This document shows, piece by piece, positions 1 to 11,299 of a stretch of 64,000 bases of DNA. The notes below the pieces were generated by a model that was not told the origin of the DNA, searched no databases, and worked only from the letters and a program-made list of their open reading frames with translations. How positions within the stretch are numbered: the first letter of the stretch is position 1; the number at the start of each line of letters is the position of its first letter. Source of the stretch: Physcomitrium patens (Eukaryota; Streptophyta; Bryopsida; Funariales; Funariaceae); contig NC_037267.1 of assembly GCF_000002425.4 (NCBI RefSeq), positions 10,367,398 to 10,431,397 on the forward strand. Reading direction: 5' to 3'. Both the position numbers and the translations under genes were made by a program.

Positions 1-273
1 GTTAGAGTATCTTGTTCATTGGTGCGGCTACGACATTAATGAGAGAACATGGGAGTCAGCTGAAAATCTCACCAATGCGCCACAAAAGGTACAGGAGTTT
101 CATCAACAACATCCTCATAAACCTAAGCCGGTTCGACAATAGCTTCTTTCTGAAGCTTGCTCACCCAAGAATATAAGAAAGGGAGAGAGCACCATCAAAA
201 TTCGTAGTTGATGTAGTTATTTTCTCCAAGATAAAATAGAATTTTTTCAGTAGCCATAGTTTGGTATTCTGAT

Positions 274-600
274 ATGGATAGCCAAGAGACAGATACTATG
301 CCAGTCAGATTATCTCAACCAATTAGTTCACGAAGGCGACCCCGAGATGAAGAACCACCTGCACCACGACGACGACGGAGGATACCAAGTAAGCGATTAC
401 TGGTGATTGTATTTGAGTCCGAGCCTTCTTACGATGGTCAACCAGAAGGCATATTTGCAGGACAATTTCACAATGAAAACACGGAAGTTCATGCTTGGTC
501 AGAAGTTGAAGGAGTGGGCCACTACCGTTGGCTTCAAGGGCCGATGAACCACTTACCTCGCGAACAACAGTTGGAGTTCATAGCAGACGTTATGCGATTG
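274..600 (+). other. extra reading frame between pol and LTR, copy 1
   Basis: An open frame of about 110 codons starts MDSQETDTMPVRLSQP, has an arginine-rich basic stretch (RRRPRDEEPPAPRRRRRIP, residues ~20-39) that could be a nuclear or nucleolar localisation signal, and continues with a hydrophilic part containing YDGQPEGIFAGQFHNE and NHLPREQQLEFIA. I recognise no family. Homologous frames lie at the same place in the other two family 1 copies (16174 plus; about 48335 down to 48000 minus), so it belongs to the element and is not a captured one-off. Copies 1 and 2 are about 80% identical over roughly 100 residues by eye. It could encode an accessory protein or be a remnant of an older pol or env-like extension; no function is assigned. 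Confidence 0.6.
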
Positions 601-677
601 ATCTTCATTTTCTTGCGTTGGTACTGATTGACAACAACATTGCTTCTCAAAGACCTCAAAGCTAAAGGAAGGGGTGA

Positions 678-1068
678 TGTTAGGGACATAGTCCTTAGAA
701 CCTTCTAGAGACAAGTTTCTAGAACTTTCTAGAGACAAGTTTCTAGAACCTTCTAGAAGCTTCTTAATTGATAGAAGATATTAGGACATAGTCCTTAGAA
801 CCTTCTAGAGATAAGTTTCTAGAGCCTTCTAAAAGCAAGTCTTTGGAACCTTCTAGAAGCTTCCTAGTTGGTAGAAGTTGCTTAATAAGCTTCCTAAATA
901 GGAGTATATATTGGGATCGAGGCTGAAGAGTTCTTCAGTCTCGACAACACATCTCTTGGAGCTCTAGTTCACCTCTCTGGTATTGTTCTCATCTGATTAA
1001 TCTAGTTCTTGCGAGTTCTTCTTGAACTTCTTGTTAGATCTCGAGTCTGTATTTCTGTGTCCATGACA
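678..1068 (+). repeat. 3' LTR of family 1 copy 1
   Basis: The LTR starts TGTTAGGGACATAG and ends GTCCATGACA (TG...CA), 391 bp. It is shorter than the LTRs of the 10.8 kb copy (494-495 bp) because it has fewer copies of the TTCTAGAA-type repeats. It contains the TATATA box (about 905-911) and the palindrome at 918-943 that all copies share. Confidence 0.85.
741..863 (+). promoter_or_regulatory. heat-shock-element array in LTR U3 (copy 1)
   Basis: Two long runs of alternating GAA/TTC pentamers with exact 2-nt spacing: 741-763 (TTC-GAA-TTC-GAA-TTC, five pentamers) and 846-863 (GAA-TTC-GAA-TTC, four pentamers). This is the canonical binding pattern of heat-shock transcription factors. They lie about 45-165 bp upstream of the TATA-like box. 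Binding and activity are inferred from the pattern only. Confidence 0.65.
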
Positions 1069-1535
1069 TATACAGCAATATAACTTCATATCCTCTCTCA
1101 ATATTTCGACCTTAACATCAAATCTTTATGAATGATAAAATTAATGATGGATTAACATACACCTCCAAACATTATCCAAAGTGACAAATAAAAAGACATA
1201 TTGATAGAAAGTCCATAAATCACATGCATCACAAAGTTGAAGTAGAAGTAGAAGTTATATTCAAGGAAAAGAATAAATGACCACCTCTTTGAAAGTTACT
1301 TCACTAAAATCATGTGATACATACATCTAGTTCCTAAATAGCCACTTGCATACAAGCACTCTATTTATTATGCAATGATCCTTAAACTACTTACACTTAA
1401 AATATATGAATTGAATAATATCCATAAACAAGATAAGGTCACAAATTATATGAGAAACTATGAAAGTAGACTTTATATAGTCTTTTTATAAGAACATAAT
1501 GCATGTTGTGCCAAAACACAACAATTGTACAAATC
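1069..1535. repeat. long direct repeat X, copy 1
   Basis: A roughly 467 bp segment beginning TATACAGCAATATAAC and ending TTGTACAAATC recurs at 19055-19521 at about 95% identity. It sits between the family 1 LTR and the left LTR of the large family 2 element. No coding or terminal signature is recognised. It is probably part of an older dispersed repeat (the longer unit is seen at 18446-19703) into which both elements inserted. Confidence 0.8.
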
Positions 1536-2787
1536 TGTGAGTCCCACAAATTGAATCTTAATTAGTGGATTAGTTAAAAATATAGTTTTAAGTCATTCAA
1601 TTATACAAATATTAAGAATAGAGAATTTTTTTTACTATTCGAGTATTTATTATAATTTAGAAGTATTTATAAGTTACAAAAGTGTTTATAGAAGAAAATT
1701 TATAAAAATGGAGTCTTAGTAAGTCTTGGAGGCAATTTTCTTAGTTAATTTAGTATTTTTCTTATTATTAAGTATTAAGAGTTAGTTATTGAAACCAATA
1801 TCTATATTGGCTCCTATCTACATGTATTACTTATAAAATCCTATCAATGATTAGTTAGTAGTTAGAAGAAGCATAAAAAAGAGCTTCATGTCTTTTTAAT
1901 CAATTATATAAAAAATAGGATTTTTAGTGGATTTAAATTGATTTTATTACTTTAAAAAATCACCAAGATAGGAAAATACAGCCTCATATGGATATTAGTA
2001 CTATAGAAAAATTATAGGTTTTTTTAGAATTTATTTACAATTTATTTAGAATTTTTTATGAATTTTTAGAAAAAAATTCAAGACGTTGGTAAAATTGAGT
2101 TTTATCACCTTGAGAGCCATTATGAAGAAATGAAGCAAGATTTGAAGACTATGCAGGGTTTCTAAGCTAATTGGGTGTTTTTGAACACCATGGTGAAGTC
2201 AAAAATGCAAAAGAAGTAGTTTTACTAGTAGGAAATATGAGGACCAGCAGCTAGTGTAGTCCTTGCAAGAAGAAAGGTGCTTAATTCCCATATGGGTTGT
2301 AGCACCTTGGATATAGGTAGGAAGATAAGATTAAGGCCTCAAGGCCTCTTGAGGAGGGGAATATACACTACTTGTGAGCCTTGGTGAGGCTCGAACTCCT
2401 AATTTCTTAAGCAAGTTATCCTTGAGGTAAAAATTATTTACTTAACTTTTCTATTATTTATATTCTATCTTTAATCTATCATAATTTACTCATAGTAACT
2501 TGGAATTACATGATTTTTATGTCATTGGAAAGAAAAAAAAATTATCTATCTAAAAAAATATTTTTTACTTTTTACTTCTACTTTTTACTGGATAAAAATC
2601 CAGTGAACGGACTATGACTTAGTTTTGGATATTGTGATTACTTGATTTCATCTCTTTTACTTGTATTGTGGTTGTTCCTCCTTGGTCTTTTGCCAATTGC
2701 TTACTTCATTTCATACCACCAATTACAAGCAACTCTTAATTGAGGCCATCTTGTTATTGGGGTTGAAGAGTGAAATTTACACTGACA
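1536..2787 (+). repeat. left LTR of family 2 element
   Basis: It matches 17195-18445 end to end. It begins near TGTGAGTCCCACAAATTGA and ends TTACACTGACA. The exact first base is uncertain by 2 nt because the second copy reads TATGAG at that point. It includes a SINE-like stretch around 2280-2440. Confidence 0.85.
2280..2440 (-). repeat. tRNA/SINE-like stretch inside family 2 LTR
   Basis: On the minus strand the sequence reads like a degenerate tRNA-derived SINE head: a stretch ACCTCAAGGATAACTTGCTT followed by AGGAGTTCGAGCCTCACC, which fits a pol III B box (GTTCGAGNC) with a B-box-like arm. The same stretch lies in the right LTR (about 17940-18098). It lacks a foldable anticodon arm, so it is not a tRNA gene. 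It was probably an old SINE insertion carried along in the LTR, or a chance B box. Confidence 0.35.
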
Positions 2788-2791
2788 TAAA

Positions 2792-2810
2792 TGGTGCTTT
2801 TGTCGGGAGA
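2792..2810 (+). other. primer-binding site of family 2 element
   Basis: TGGTGCTTTTGTCGGGAGA lies four bases after the left LTR and resembles the tRNA-Asp PBS TGGCGCCGTTGCCGGGGA known from Athila/Tat elements. The degeneracy fits an old element. Confidence 0.6.
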
Positions 2811-4850
2811 TGGTGCTTCTAATGGTGTTTGAGAATTTGAAGTGAGCATTTTGTGAATGATCTTGCTTAGACTTTGTGTGTGAGCATTGAAACTTATTCT
2901 AAATTATTTTTAAGTTTCTACTTCTCTCTTTGTTAGTGTAAACAAGGCCTTCAAATTTTAAAAAATCAAAAGATATTCAAAAGTTTTGTTGTTGATCAGA
3001 ATGTTGATTTGCTCTCGGATTTTTGTCAATTAGTTTTTGGGTGTTTGATAGTTGAAGTTGAAACTTTGGAAGTGCTTGTATCTTGCTGTTAGCTTTTCAA
3101 TAAGATATTATATGCTCAATTTGGAGCTAAAACGAATTTGTGATGAATTTTCGAATACAAAAGGGTTTACTGCCTTGGCAGTTTTGTGTATCATATCTTT
3201 GACAAAGCATTTCTTAGTGCTAGGTAAATATTTCATAGTTAAATTTTTTGGGTACAAGAACTTCAAAGTTGAGGTTGTATTTGTACAAATTTCAATGCCT
3301 TTGAATCAAAATTGAATTTGTGGCGACTTTTGGAGTGGAGAGAGGTTGCTGCCTTGAGCATATACAATTGAGCATCAATGGTGGAGCTCGTCTTCAAGGT
3401 TTCATCACTTCCCCTCCTTGTAAATTTTCTAGTTGAGGACCTTTCTCTAGTGGTAGGAGGATTTAATCACTCCCTTTACCCCTCGTACCATCTCTTTGCA
3501 TCCTTGTAAATTTCTAGTGGAGGGCCTTTCTCTAGTGGTAGGGAGATTTAATCACTCCCTCTCTCCCCCTCCTAATATCCCTTCTATTCATAAGAGTAGT
3601 GTAGAAGGAGCTTAATAAGAATTCAAGGAAATTCTTCATCAACAAAAAAAAATTCAAGAAGAATAAATAGGTAAAAGAATTAGATACAAGCAATTTAGAA
3701 TAAGTATAAAAAAAAAAAAAAAAAAGAAAAAAAGAAAAAAAAAGAAAGACCAATAATTTCAAATTATAATCCAAGGTGAGTATATTTTTAATAAAAATTA
3801 TTTAGTTTCATTTTATTTTATTAATACAGATTGTAAGTTGAAGAAAAGGAGTACAACTTGACAAAATTAGATAGGTTTCAAAATTGAGTTCTTTAATTTT
3901 ATTTGAAATTTTAGACATACAAGGAAGGATTATGACTTGGCAAAATTAGGTGGATTTCAAACCTAGCTCTTCATTTTTATTTCAAGTTTAGGTACACTTA
4001 GGAAGGAGCATGGTGGGACTTGTTGTCGCCAAGTATTTTCTAAATCTCTTCTATCCTCTTATAGTGTAAGTGGACAAAATCCATTATATGACCCAAAGAA
4101 TTTTTCCACTCCACCTCTTTTTCTGAAGGAAACCTGGTATGTTGTTAATAAGTGCTATTTCAATTTGTAGTTGTTTTGTAGAAATTGAAGTCTAATTAAT
4201 GGCCGACATGACTTTCTTTTGTTGTTGAGCTTGTACTTGTGGAACATGATGACCTCCATGAGACAAAGTTGAAAGCAACAGGTTGTCCTATAGGTTGCCC
4301 TTTTTCCTATCCATCTGATTTTTGTGGTATCCATGTGATAAAAATTTTAAATTACTTGTACTTTCCTTGGCCTTATTTTTTAATCTCTAAATTATGAATC
4401 AAGTCCAATTAATGGATGACTCCACCATATTAAGATCGGCACGAGATCTTAACTTAGTATTTAGTTGGACCTCATGTGACACTCGTAAAAAGGTTTAATT
4501 ATTGGATGAAACCACTAATTTGAAATCGGCACAAGATTTCATCTTAGTATATAATTAAACCACGTGCTTCGCAAATAGGTAAGAAGAGAAAGGATTTTAT
4601 GTTATTTCACAAAATAAAATAAAAATAATTTAAATTCTACTTGTTTTATTTTTAATTACCTATTAGGTCTTTTATCTTAAGAGAGTCATTGAAGAGCCAT
4701 ATACTTAGTTGTATGTTATGTAGAATTGAATCCAAGTTAATTTATCTTCTCTCTACTGGCTTTATTTTGTGATCTAGATGCGTTTTATAATCTAGATCAT
4801 ATATTGAACCTATAGTTTTAGAAACCCATGTATTAAAAGAATCTTATGAC
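2811..4850 (+). other. family 2 leader, no recognisable gene
   Basis: About 2 kb between primer site and gag. It contains an A-rich tract (about 3710-3760) and two short self-similar passages, around 3420-3480 and 3510-3570 (CCTTTCTCTAGTGGTAGG motif) and around 3840-3990 (GACAAAATTAG... repeated). Long non-coding leaders are usual for Tat/Athila elements. No convincing frame is visible. Confidence 0.5.
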
Positions 4851-6250
4851 AAGATGTCACAAGCTTCTCTCGGGATAGAGTATGGTAGAGGGCATCCTTC
4901 AGAGCCTCAAGTAGAGCCTTTACTATTTCCAATTCAAAGGGCTAATGTAGCCAATGAAGATAATCACAACTTCTAAGACAATATCCAAATCGACCCGATG
5001 ATGTTACCTAAGGGATTACCAATTGTAGTACCTTTAGGATTATAAGGGACATTAATTTTACCTAATCTCCCAAGATTAAGTGGATCTATCAATGAAGATC
5101 CAGCAGTCCACATAAAAAGGTTTGTAGAAGTGCTTATCACTAGTTTAGTAACCAATCATGGCTACTACTTAATATGGTTTCCAACAACCTTGAAAATTTT
5201 TGCATATGCTTGGTATAGATCCCATGTAGAGGGGACATTCACTAAACAGAAATAACTTCTAGCAGCATTTCTTTGTCAATATAGGTCCATAATTGGTTAA
5301 CAACAAGCTCTCTCAGCCTTAACAACCATTAGATAGGGTCCTTTAGAAGATATTATTTCTTATGTGAGGCGATTTTGAGTAGTATGTACTTGATATGTTG
5401 ATAACCTTTTAAATGAGGATACCACAATGCACTACTTTATTCAAGGTTTTTCCATGCCTTCTACAATTTTGAATATCCTAAACAAGAGATCTAAAGACTT
5501 AGAAGGAGCCATTCAAGCGGCTTTGAAAGTGGAGGTTATTGATAAGAAAAATGGTTGTATGCTTTGAAGGACAGAAGAATCAATATCTTCTTTTATACCC
5601 TTGCAACATTGACCTACAAAATTCCATCAACCTCTAACTTTAAGCTACTCACAATCTTCTAATTTTTCCTTACCGATTAGCAATTCAATACCTTCAATTA
5701 TACAACCTCCACATGATCAAGTTCAAAGTAAGACCTTTTATGATACTAGATTGGAGGAATTTAAAAGTGAAGTAAGACAAACTAATGAGGTATTCAAAAA
5801 TGAGATGATGAATACTATGAAAGCTATTAGTGAACAAATGTCTTGCCTCATTAAAAATCAAACTCAAACTATAGAGCCTAGATATTATGAATCAGAAATT
5901 CATACTTCTGGATTATGGTATACAAACTATACACAAGTAAATCATACTCCTCAATTTTATCCACGGTTTTTACAACAACCATTTATAGAAAAGAATCAAC
6001 GTCAACCTTATAGATTTTTCTCACCATTCAAGATAAGAAGGTCCTAGTCTTCCTTCCAACTAAAAGAATAATATTATACCCCATCCTACTTGTAGAAAAC
6101 CACATTAGGTAGGTCAATGTTGGATTGAAAATGGAATTATATGCTCAAATTGTCGAGGTTCTCATCCTACAAATCGTTGTAGAAGATCCAATCAAGTTAA
6201 TTCTTCAACTTCTTCTTCAAGGAATTATAATAACCAAATCGGAGGAATTA
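4850..6250 (+). pseudogene. family 2 gag region
   Basis: Typical retrotransposon gag text is seen: a segment with AYAWYRSHVEGTFT-like wording near 5200-5240, and a CCHC-like knuckle near 6148-6185 (CSNCRGSHPTNRC). A predicted coiled stretch (about 5751-5870) precedes the knuckle. The region is decayed. Family and position are clear from its place ahead of the protease. Confidence 0.7.
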
Positions 6251-6959
6251 TACAAAAAGTTAGATTTACAGATCTTATTATTACAAAAAATCCATCAAAT
6301 ATGTATTATGATCCTTCGAGCAATGGTCATAATCATCATCATTCAATAATAGTTAAAATCAATCATCAAACATTATAAGGATCTGTAGCCTATACCCAAA
6401 ACTAAAATCAAAATCAAAAATCACATTCTTCTCAAGATGTTAGATATACACTGGCTCAACTTGATGTATCTACTACATCAACCTTATCATCTCCTTGATC
6501 CAACTTGATTCAACTAGACAACAAAGAGATCTTCAAAAATAATGTATATTTACCTTCTCTGGTTGTAACTAGAAGTATGAGTGCCAATAAACCAATAGAT
6601 TTAGCACGTCTTGAAGACAATGAAATATCTTTGGATACTTAAGAAGAATTGCCTAAGTTTATAGAATTGACAAAAACTACTCAAGAAGTAGCTAAACAAC
6701 TAAAATACAACTAATCATCTTCTTTGATTGAACCTAATGAGGAAGAATATCAATTTGTGGACATAGAAGGGCCTTGGACTTCTAATACCTTCTTAAGAAA
6801 TCCAACAATTATTAGAGCCTTCAATCTTGCAAAATCATATGATTTATGGCAAGACCTTTGTAGGACTAGAGCCAATATTTCTTTTGGTCAATTGGTTCAA
6901 GTAGCACCAACCATAAAAAAAATACCTCAAAGAAGGTATAATTACACAAAGACAAATCA

Positions 6960-9900
6960 AAAATATGGAAGGAATTATTAGAGTTGAAGTTAGAGATTTA
7001 GAAGGAGATATTACATCGGAAGAAGAAAAAGACAATAGAAAGTATGGACCTGTTGAGAAAGATGTAGAAATAGTAGATAAAGTAATTCTTAAGATCATAG
7101 TAGATGATGGAAGTAGCATCAATATTATGCCCAAATCCACCATGATCAAATTAGGATTAAAAATCACTCATAAAGTAGTTATGAAGGTAAGACTAGCTGA
7201 TCAAAGACCTTTTCAACCTTTAGATCAAATTCGAAACCTTCATATACAAGCAGGAGGTGTAGATTATATGGTATTATTTTATGTCATACACCTATATGAA
7301 GAAGTAGATAGCTACCTTCTATTATTAAGAAGAAGATGGTTGAGGCAATCTAAAGGAGTAATAAATTGAGGGGCTTTTAAGCCTTATTTTACATTTGGAC
7401 CATTAAACAATTGTACAAAAATCATAGTACCTAGTCACTTTAGACTCCAATCTTTGGCTCCATTAGAAAAAACACCAACATCTATAGATGCCAAACAAAG
7501 TAGTTTTATTCAATCCAATTCAACTTCAATAATTACACCAATAAAATGTATTGATCTTGGATTATATGAATATGAAGATGAGGGTGATTTTACCAAATGG
7601 TTAGAAGAGAATCCGTATGAAGAAGAAAACATCTACATTTGATTTATAGAAGTAATTGATTGGTTGGAACTTGAAGATGATTGTCCAGATCTTGCAACCT
7701 TAATTGATGATATTTGTATAAATGAAGCTTTTAATTTGAAAATTGATAGAACTCAAGTAGATTATTTGAATACTATTATAAAAGAAGGAACCATCATGCC
7801 TTTTTTGTTACAATTCAAACGTACTTCACAAGGCATTGAAGTTGGACATGATATACCGACTTATCCACTAGTACCTAAAGATTGATACCATCGATCCACT
7901 GACCCCATACATATGGTAGAATAAGATTGGATCAAAATTCAAATAAATCATAATGAAGAAGAATCCAAATATATCAAGTTTGGATCCCAATTAAGTGAAA
8001 GAAAACTTGAGAAATATAAATCCTTAGTAATGGAATATCAAGATATATTTGCGTGGTCTTATAAAGATTTAAAAAGTATTCCTCCTAGCATTTATCAACA
8101 TACTATTCCACTTCTTCCAAATACAACATCTGTTAGACAAAAACATAGAAGACTCAATCCTAGGATACAATTCATAGTGAAAATAAAATTAAAAAGGCTA
8201 CTTCAAGTGAAATTTATAAAGCCTATAGAAATTACACATTGGTTGTCTCATATCATCTTGGTGAAGAAAAAGAGAGGAAATAAACTGAGGGTGTATGTGG
8301 ATTATCGGGATCTGAATAAGTACACTCAAAAAGTCCATTTTCCATTATTTTTTATCACTTCTATAGTAGATGATGTGGCGGGTCATGACATCTATAGTTT
8401 TATGGATGGCTACTCTAGTTATAATCAAGTATCAATAGCTCCTGAGGATTGGCATAAGACTCCATTTACATCACCTTGGAGAACCTTTGTATATGTAATA
8501 ATACCTTTTGGCTTATGTAATGCTCCTGTGGCTTTTCAGAGATTCATGACCTATGCATTCTTGGACCTTCTTCAAAAAACTATGTCAGTTTTTATTGACG
8601 ACTTTAGTTGTCAATCTTCAAAAAATGATCATCTTCTTAGCCTTCAATTATGTTTTCAATGTTGTAGAAGTGTACAAATTTTCCTCAACTCGGACAAGGT
8701 TTATTTGGTAGTTAAAAGAATTGGTAGTAAGTAGTGCCTTATGCCAACCAGATGATAAGGGTGTAATTCACCCTATTACTTTTGCTAGTAAATAATTGAC
8801 AAATACTGAATACAACTATATAACCACGAAACGGGAATGTTTGGCTATGGTCTTTAGTATCAAAAAATTTTGCCATTATCTTTTAAAGAACATGGTTATT
8901 TTCTTTGTAGATCACATGGCCCTTAGATATATTATGAACAAACCAGATATAAGTGGCAGATTAATAAGGTGGGTATTACTTCTAACAAAATTTGATTATA
9001 CAGTGCAATACAAACCAAAAAAATAATACAAACAAGTCAATCACCTTTCACGATTATCTACAACCATTGATATCTAAGATGTAGATGATGAACTTCTTGA
9101 TGCTCATTTGTTCCATGTTATGATGGTGGCTCCTACATGGTATAAACATATTTCTGAATTTTTGAGTACTCAACAATTATCCAATGTTCTATCCAAAAAT
9201 GAATGATGAAAGATTAGAGTAAATAATATCCATTTTGTTCTTATAGCAAAGAAATTATATCATCGAGGAATTGATGGAATTTTAAGACGTTGTCTTACTT
9301 ATGAAGAAGTACCACTTATAATAGAAGCTTATCATTCAAGTGCTTGTGGTGGATACTTTTTTGGTCGATTAATAACTCAAATAATCCTCAAAGTAGGCTA
9401 TTTTTGGCCTATAATATTTATCAATTCAAAGTCTTATGCAAGATCTTGTGATGCTTGCCAAACATATGCATGCAATGATTTAAATCTTACAATGTTTTTA
9501 AATCCTTCACTTCCACTTGTTCCATTTGAAAAATGGGGCATAAATTATATTGGACCATTTTATCCTGCATCTTCACATCAAATGCAATATATCATTATAT
9601 CTACAAAATATTTGATCAAATGGGTAGAAGCAAAAGTTGTGAAGAAGGCGGATGTTAAACAAACTGCCATATTCTTATATGAAAATATCATAGCTCATTT
9701 TGGTTGTCCAAAAATCCTTGTGAGTGATAATGGTACTCATTTTTTAAATGAAGCTATTAAAGAAATGATCACATTGTTTACCATCAATCATAGAAAGACT
9801 ACTCCCTATCATTCTCAAACAAATGGTCTTATAGAAAGGATTAATCAAATGTTAGTTTAGATATTGAAAAAATTGTAATGGATTCTAAGCGTGATTGTGA

Positions 9901-10130
9901 TCTTAAACTTACTTCAGCACTTTGGGCTTACCAAACTACTTACGAGGTTTTTACAAAAGCTACACTTTTTTCTTTGGTATATAGAATAGAAGCCAGTTTG
10001 CCAATAGAATTTGAAGTCCCATCCTTATGCATTGCCATTGATGAAAGATTGGATACTTCTCAATCTTTGAAAGAACGATTAGAGCATCTTGAAAGACTTA
10101 GTGAGATTCAAAGGTTTGCAGCTTAATACA
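6960..10130 (+). pseudogene. family 2 pol region (protease, RT, RNase H, integrase)
   Basis: Recognisable in order: an aspartic protease core near 7090-7180 (VDDGSSINIMPKSTMIKLGL), RT at about 8030-8740 with LRVYVDYRDLNKYTQKVHFP and the active-site text VFIDDF, RNase H near 8800-9030 (CLAMVFSIKKFCHYL, VDHMALRYIM), and integrase near 9300-9860 with a zinc part, WGINYIGPFYP, VSDNGTHF and HSQTNGLIERINQ. The integrase wording points to the Tat/Athila branch. The region is broken in many places. Downstream, 10131-10781 is decayed 3' sequence without a clear gene, ending where the nested element inserted. Confidence 0.85.
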
Positions 10131-10820
10131 TAGAAACAAGTTAGAGGAGAAGAAATGAGATCTTTGATAAAAAGATAAAAAAAAAATGTCTTCTTACTCT
10201 GAGAATGTGGATGATAGTTCAAGATGTTAAGAAACTAGAATTTCCAACCAAATTTGATGCACTTTGGACCAAGCCTTATATTATCAAAAAAGTCTTTGAT
10301 AATAATTCAATTTAACTTAAAATATTAGATAGAAAAGATTTTTCTACATGAACTAATAGAAGTTATTATAAGGAATATAGAATGTAAATATTGGCTCCAA
10401 TATCAATATACATTTTCATTTTTCTTTTTTAGTAGTTTTAAGACAAACCTATAGATTACTATCGCTTTAATATACTTTAATACTAGGCTCAAGGCACAAG
10501 CGACAAGTATGATTAAGTATTTTTTCTTGAGTCATAGACGTCTTCCATGTGGTCTGTAGAACTCAACTTTATCATTATGAATTATAATCATGTAGTCTTA
10601 GTTCAAATCTAAACATATAGTACTATCAAAACTTGAACTAGTGATTCAGCTAGAATTTGCTACACGTAGAGACATATTGAGTCTAAACCAAATAATTTTT
10701 ATTTTTTATTTATTTTTTTATTTTTTTGTCTCTAGGTCAATGTTTTAGCAGTTCTACTTATATTCTACTTCTTTTAATAGGTGTTAGGGACATATTCCTT
10801 AGAACTTTCTAGAGAGAAGT

Positions 10821-11066
10821 TTCTAGAACCTTCTAGAAAACAAGCCTTTGGAACCTTCTAGAAGAGAAGCCTCTGGAACCTTTTAGAGAGAAGTTTCTAG
10901 AAGCTTCTGGAAAGGAAGTCTCTGGAACCTTCTAGAAGAGAAGTTTCTAGAAGCTTCTAGAAAAGAATCCCCTGGAACTTTCTAAAAGCTTCATAGTTAA
11001 TAGAAGTAGCTCGAGAGTTTCTAGAACCTTCTAGAAAGGAAGCCTTTGAAACCTTCTAGAAGCTTC
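10821..11066 (+). promoter_or_regulatory. array of seven heat-shock elements in LTR U3
   Basis: Perfect alternating GAA/TTC pentamers with 2-nt gaps occur at 10821-10838, 10851-10863, 10895-10912, 10925-10937, 10945-10962, 11019-11036 and 11054-11066; each has three or four pentamers (GAAnnTTCnnGAA). Known biology: trimeric HSF binds exactly this pattern, and the heat-activated Arabidopsis copia element ONSEN uses HSEs in its LTR. Here the array ends about 42 bp upstream of the TATA box. Heat inducibility is inferred. Confidence 0.75.
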
Positions 11067-11107
11067 CTAATTAATAGAAGTAGCTCGAGAAGCTTCCTAA
11101 GTAGGAG

Positions 11108-11146
11108 TATATATAGGGATCGAGGCTGAAGAATTCTTCAGTCTCG
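11108..11146 (+). promoter_or_regulatory. TATA box and palindrome at expected transcript start
   Basis: TATATATA at 11108-11115 is followed 5 bp later by a 26-bp palindrome (11121-11146) centred on GAATTC; its two halves pair fully, with one G-T wobble. The start of R is expected about 25-35 bp after the TATA box, that is, within the palindrome. The same arrangement is kept at 918-943, 16908-16933 and 47675-47700 (minus). Confidence 0.6.
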
Positions 11147-11299
11147 ACAACACACCTCTTGGAGTTCTAGCTCACCTTTCTGGTGTTGTTCTTGTACTCA
11201 TCTGTTTAATCTAGTTCTGCCACTTCTTCTTGAACTTCTGGTTAGATTTCAAGTCTGTATTTTGTGTCCGTGACAGTTTGTCGAGACTCCACTAACTTG

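Larger units (their letters stand above)
1..1068 (+). mobile_element. Ty3/Gypsy chromovirus (family 1), 3' end only
   Basis: The window opens inside the chromodomain at the end of pol: the first ~140 bases encode a chromodomain C-terminal half (motif [18 protein letters not shown]), almost the same as in the fuller copy at 10782-17062. It is followed by an extra reading frame (from 274) and an LTR (678-1068). The LTR ends TGACA, directly followed by TATAC, which is also found in the related unoccupied sequence at 19055. Family: chromodomain-bearing Ty3/Gypsy, whose chromodomain is known to guide integration to marked chromatin. The 5' part lies outside the window, so state and age cannot be judged fully. 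It looks like an ordinary fossil copy. Confidence 0.9.
10782..11275 (+). repeat. 5' LTR of nested family 1 element
   Basis: TGTTAGGGACATATTCC...GTGTCCGTGACA, 494 bp. U3 (to about 11107) is made largely of TTCTAGAA-type repeats; then TATATATA at 11108-11115; then a palindrome at 11121-11146; then a pyrimidine-rich R/U5. Confidence 0.92.

Noticed and set aside
1531-1537. Target-site duplication for the family 2 element (AAATC)
   Set aside because: The right flank reads ATGAT; no 4-6 bp match could be found with either plausible LTR boundary.
2380-2420. Possible tRNA gene (GTTCGAG on the minus strand)
   Set aside because: No complete cloverleaf or anticodon arm can be drawn; treated as a SINE-like remnant in an LTR.
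3532-3774. 80-codon minus frame rich in F and Y
   Set aside because: It translates an A-rich tract of the family 2 leader; low complexity, no homology recognised.
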